Positions 5,968 to 8,135 of a DNA stretch of 8,135 nt are shown piece after piece. Where the stretch lies: assembly GCA_965141735.1 (NCBI GenBank), contig CBCSOX010000125.1, positions 1 to 8,135 on the forward strand, read 5' to 3'. Position 1 is the stretch's first letter; each line of letters starts with the position of its first letter. Below the pieces are notes generated by a model. That model made no database searches, was not told where the DNA came from, and was given only the letters and a program-made list of their open reading frames with translations. A program made the translations under genes and the position numbers. The stretch comes from Massilioclostridium sp965141735. GTDB lineage: Bacteria > Bacillota > Clostridia > Oscillospirales > Ruminococcaceae.

Positions 5968-5973
5968 ATTGTA
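5968..5973 (-). promoter_or_regulatory. Probable -10 element of the membrane protein-decarboxylase unit
   Basis: TACAAT on the minus strand matches the -10 consensus at five of six positions, 32 bases before the start ATG. The -35 region is only a pyrimidine-rich TTTCTT and is weak. The 12 bases from this element onward (TACAATAGAAGT, 5962-5973) match the ferredoxin promoter (TAGAATAGAAGT, 582-593) at 11 of 12 positions. Confidence 0.5.
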
Positions 5974-6017
5974 GCGCATTTTTACGAAAAAAGAAAGAAG
6001 CTGCTGGAAAAACGGGC

Positions 6018-6061
6018 AAAAAAACGCCCCGGCATTGACGGCTGACAGGTCGATACCGGGG
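6018..6061 (-). terminator. Candidate intrinsic terminator after argS
   Basis: On the minus strand CCCCGG (6056-6061) can pair with CCGGGG (6027-6032), followed by CG and seven T (6018-6024). The 23-base intervening segment has a smaller inner pairing (GAC/GTC). The wide loop makes it less ideal than the ferredoxin terminator. Its place, 47 bases after the argS stop codon and before the next promoter, supports the call. Confidence 0.65.
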
Positions 6062-6107
6062 ACGGTGAACGTTTTGTGGACAGACGCCGATTTCCCTTGC
6101 AGTTTGA

Positions 6108-7796
6108 CTACATGGATTCGGGTGCGTCGATTTTGAGCATGCTGAGCACGTTTTCCAGCACTGTTCTGACTGCGTCGCAGAGGGTGAGGCGGGCGGTGGT
6201 GAGCCGTTCGTCGTCTCCCTTGACCTTGCAGGCGTTGTAGAATTTGTGGAACAGAGTGGCAAGGTCCAGGCTGTAGCGGGTGATGCGGGCGGGGTCGTAG
6301 GCTTTCGCCGCTTCGACGATGTCGCCGGGGAGCCGGGCGATGTGGCGGATGAGCTCGATTTCTTCCGGTGCGGTGAGCAGGCCAAAGTCTGCATCCTCCT
6401 GCGGGGAGAAGCCCTCCTGCGCGAGCTTTTTGAGAATGCTGCAAATCCGCGCGTGTGCGTACTGCACGTAGTACACCGGGTTTTGGGAGGACTGCTCCAC
6501 CGCGAGATCGAGATCAAAATCGAGGTGGGAGTTGGCCTCACGCAGGTTGAAGATGAAGCGCGCCGCGTCGATCGGCACTTCGTCGAGCAGGCTCACCAGG
6601 GTGATGCTCTTACCGCTGCGTTTGCTGACCTTGACAGGCTCGCCGTCCCGCATCAGGCGGACCATCTGCATGAGCACCACGTCGAGCTTGCTGCCGTCGA
6701 GCCCGACGGCGTCCATTGCGCCCTTGAGCCGGGCGACGTGGCCGTGGTGGTCGGCGCCCCAGATGTTGATGACGCGGTCAAAGCCGCGGACCGCGAATTT
6801 ATTGTAGTGATAGGCGATGTCCGCCGCAAAATAGGTGGGGATCCCGTTGGCGCGGACGAGAACATCGTCTTTTTCCGAGCCGTATTCGCTCGACTTGTAC
6901 CAAATGGCGCCCTCCTTTTCGTAGGTGAGACCGCGTTCGGTGAGGATGTCGACGATCTTGCGCACCTGGCCTTCCTCGTGCAGAACACTTTCCTTAAACC
7001 AGACGTCGTATTCAATGCGGTATTTGGCCAGGTCGGTTTTGAGGTTTGCAATGTTGATGGGGAGCGCATAGTTTACCAGCGCTCTGCGGCGTTCCTGTTC
7101 GGTGGCGTCGAGGAACTTGTCTCCGTAGAGGTCGGCGAAGTTTTGGGCGTGCACCTTGATGTCCGCTCCCTGATATGCGTCCTCGGGCAGCGGCACAGCG
7201 TCCTCCCCTTTGTAAATCTGCCGGTAGCGGACGTCGAGCGAGAGGGCAAACTTTTCGATTTGATTGCCCGCGTCGTTGATGTAGAACTCTTTGGTCACGT
7301 CGTAACCCGCCCAGTCGAGCACCGAGGCGAGGCAGTCGCCCATAGCCCCGCCCCGCGCGTTGCCGATGTGCATTGGACCGGTCGGGTTGGCGGAGACGAA
7401 TTCCACCATGACCTTTTTGTGTCCGCCAAATTCGCTGCGGCCGTAGTCCGCGCCCTCCTGTACCACTGCCTCAACAACCGAGCCAAACCAGCTCTGGTTG
7501 AGGAAGAAGTTGATAAAGCCGGGGCCGGCGATTTCCCAGCGGTCAAAAAAGGTCCCAGTTAGATTGAGTTCTCCGCAGAGAATCTCCGCGATTTTGCGGG
7601 GGGCGAGCTTGAATGCGCGCGCGGACACCATCGCGAGGTTTGCCGCAAAATCGCCGTGGGAGCTGTCCGCCGGGATTTCAATGGTGAACGCGGGGAGCTC
7701 TGCCTGCGGCAGCAGGCCTTTTTCCATCGCACCCTGTGCGGCGGCGGTGAGCAGTTCCCGCAGAGTGGTTTGTGCATCGCTTACTCGATTTGCCAT
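6108..7796 (-). CDS. argS: Arginyl-tRNA synthetase, 562 aa
   Basis: This class I aminoacyl-tRNA synthetase charges tRNA-Arg with arginine in the cytoplasm. The N-terminal Add1 domain (about 1-100) contains the family's SSHGDFAANLAM stretch, which recognises the tRNA D-loop. The catalytic domain has VEFVSANPTGPMHIGNARG (131-149), the HIGH-type signature with Asn in the fourth place as is usual for this enzyme. It also has NDAGNQ (174-179), WGADHHGHV (346-354) and KVSKRSG (389-395), the KMSKS-type loop. The anticodon-binding domain opens with QNPVYYVQYAHAR (438-450) and contains FHKFYNACKV (516-525). Length is typical and all motifs are intact. The start ATG follows CGGAGGT (7807-7813) at a slightly long spacing. 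The gene lies 17 bases after the DUF1934 gene, the same pairing as ywiB-argS in B. subtilis. Confidence 0.98.
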   Translation of the reverse strand: MANRVSDAQTTLRELLTAAAQGAMEKGLLPQAELPAFTIEIPADSSHGDFAANLAMVSARAFKLAPRKIAEILCGELNLTGTFFDRWEIAGPGFINFFLNQSWFGSVVEAVVQEGADYGRSEFGGHKKVMVEFVSANPTGPMHIGNARGGAMGDCLASVLDWAGYDVTKEFYINDAGNQIEKFALSLDVRYRQIYKGEDAVPLPEDAYQGADIKVHAQNFADLYGDKFLDATEQERRRALVNYALPINIANLKTDLAKYRIEYDVWFKESVLHEEGQVRKIVDILTERGLTYEKEGAIWYKSSEYGSEKDDVLVRANGIPTYFAADIAYHYNKFAVRGFDRVINIWGADHHGHVARLKGAMDAVGLDGSKLDVVLMQMVRLMRDGEPVKVSKRSGKSITLVSLLDEVPIDAARFIFNLREANSHLDFDLDLAVEQSSQNPVYYVQYAHARICSILKKLAQEGFSPQEDADFGLLTAPEEIELIRHIARLPGDIVEAAKAYDPARITRYSLDLATLFHKFYNACKVKGDDERLTTARLTLCDAVRTVLENVLSMLKIDAPESM

Positions 7797-7813
7797 GATG
7801 AAGAATACCTCCG

Positions 7814-8135
7814 TTATTTCACTTTCACGTCTATTTCAATTTCGTTTTCTGTGAGCAGTACGCCGCCCGATTCGAGGCCGTAGCGCATCCGGATGGTTCC
7901 GCCCTGTTCAGTTATGGCAGCCTCGATCTTGGACGGATGGATGCCGAGCATCATCCGCCCCTCGCTGAAGTGGAACCAGCCTTGGCAGCGCACCCCTTCG
8001 TCAAGCGAGAGACAGTAGTCGCTCTCCCCTGCGGTGCGCAGAGAAACCTTGTGCGGATTTTCCACAATGATCGAGGTTTTTCCGACTGGCTGCTCCTGAT
8101 CGTACATTTCATAGAGCAGATAGTATTTTTTGTTT
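7814..8135 (-). CDS. DUF1934 / YwiB-like protein (partial, 5' end outside the window)
   Basis: This is the C-terminal 106 residues of a DUF1934 family protein, a small beta-barrel (calycin-like) protein of unknown biochemical role found before argS in many Firmicutes. The frame is open to the right edge: residues KKYYLLYEM precede the first internal Met (codon at 8105-8107), so that Met is not the start. Visible features are alternating short strands such as GKTSIIVENPHKVSLRTAG, then GIHPSKIEA, IRMRYGLESGG and the terminal EIEIDVKVK. The pattern fits an antiparallel barrel. The family is usually about 140 residues, so roughly 30-40 residues lie outside the window. The TAA stop is 17 bases before argS, indicating one operon; a link to arginine or translation is inference from location only. 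Confidence 0.88.
   Translation of the reverse strand, partial: NKKYYLLYEMYDQEQPVGKTSIIVENPHKVSLRTAGESDYCLSLDEGVRCQGWFHFSEGRMMLGIHPSKIEAAITEQGGTIRMRYGLESGGVLLTENEIEIDVKVK

Noticed and set aside
6246..7562. 438-codon open frame on the plus strand
   Set aside because: It is antisense to argS, whose full set of synthetase motifs is intact. The frame mirrors the synthetase codons and has no motif of its own.
8105..8107. ATG as start of the DUF1934 gene
   Set aside because: The frame stays open upstream to the window edge and encodes KKYYLLYE, which looks like part of the protein, so this Met is internal.

Overview
The window is a GC-rich stretch of housekeeping DNA with every protein gene on the minus strand. 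It reads right to left as: DUF1934/YwiB-like protein (5' end off the window), argS, a 511-residue membrane protein of unknown function, an Orn/Lys/Arg-decarboxylase-type PLP enzyme (YaaO-like), the cyclic-di-AMP receptor pstA/darA (YaaQ), holB (DNA polymerase III delta prime), ricT (YaaT, PSP1 family) and a 57-residue 2[4Fe-4S] ferredoxin. The ywiB-argS pair, the yaaO...yaaQ-holB-yaaT order, strong AGGAGG ribosome-binding sites and a clostridial-type ferredoxin point to an anaerobic Firmicute. The high GC suggests Clostridia of the Oscillospirales/Ruminococcaceae kind; that placement is inference from style, not a match.

Layout by transcription unit (inferred from promoter-like and terminator-like sequence). 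(1) DUF1934-argS, closed by a candidate terminator at 6018-6061. (2) A promoter-like TACAAT at 5968-5973 drives the unknown membrane protein and then the decarboxylase, whose junction is overlapping. (3) An extended -10 element embedded in the end of the decarboxylase gene (3044-3052) could drive pstA-holB-ricT behind a leader of about 163 nt that folds on paper into several hairpins, including a compact three-way junction. (4) The ferredoxin has its own promoter (588-615), a palindrome in its leader and a strong, symmetrical terminator (302-338). The leftmost 300 bases hold no credible gene but many short hairpins, possibly an unclassified structured RNA.

The genes do not form one pathway. 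pstA, holB and ricT are a conserved Firmicute neighbourhood (second-messenger sensing, clamp loading, RNA processing) in which B. subtilis also carries tmk and yaaR; both are absent here, and the structured leader sits where tmk would be. There are no mobile elements, CRISPR arrays, tRNA or rRNA genes. The best leads are the pstA leader, a possible AUU start codon for the decarboxylase, the hairpin-rich left edge and the uncharacterised membrane protein.
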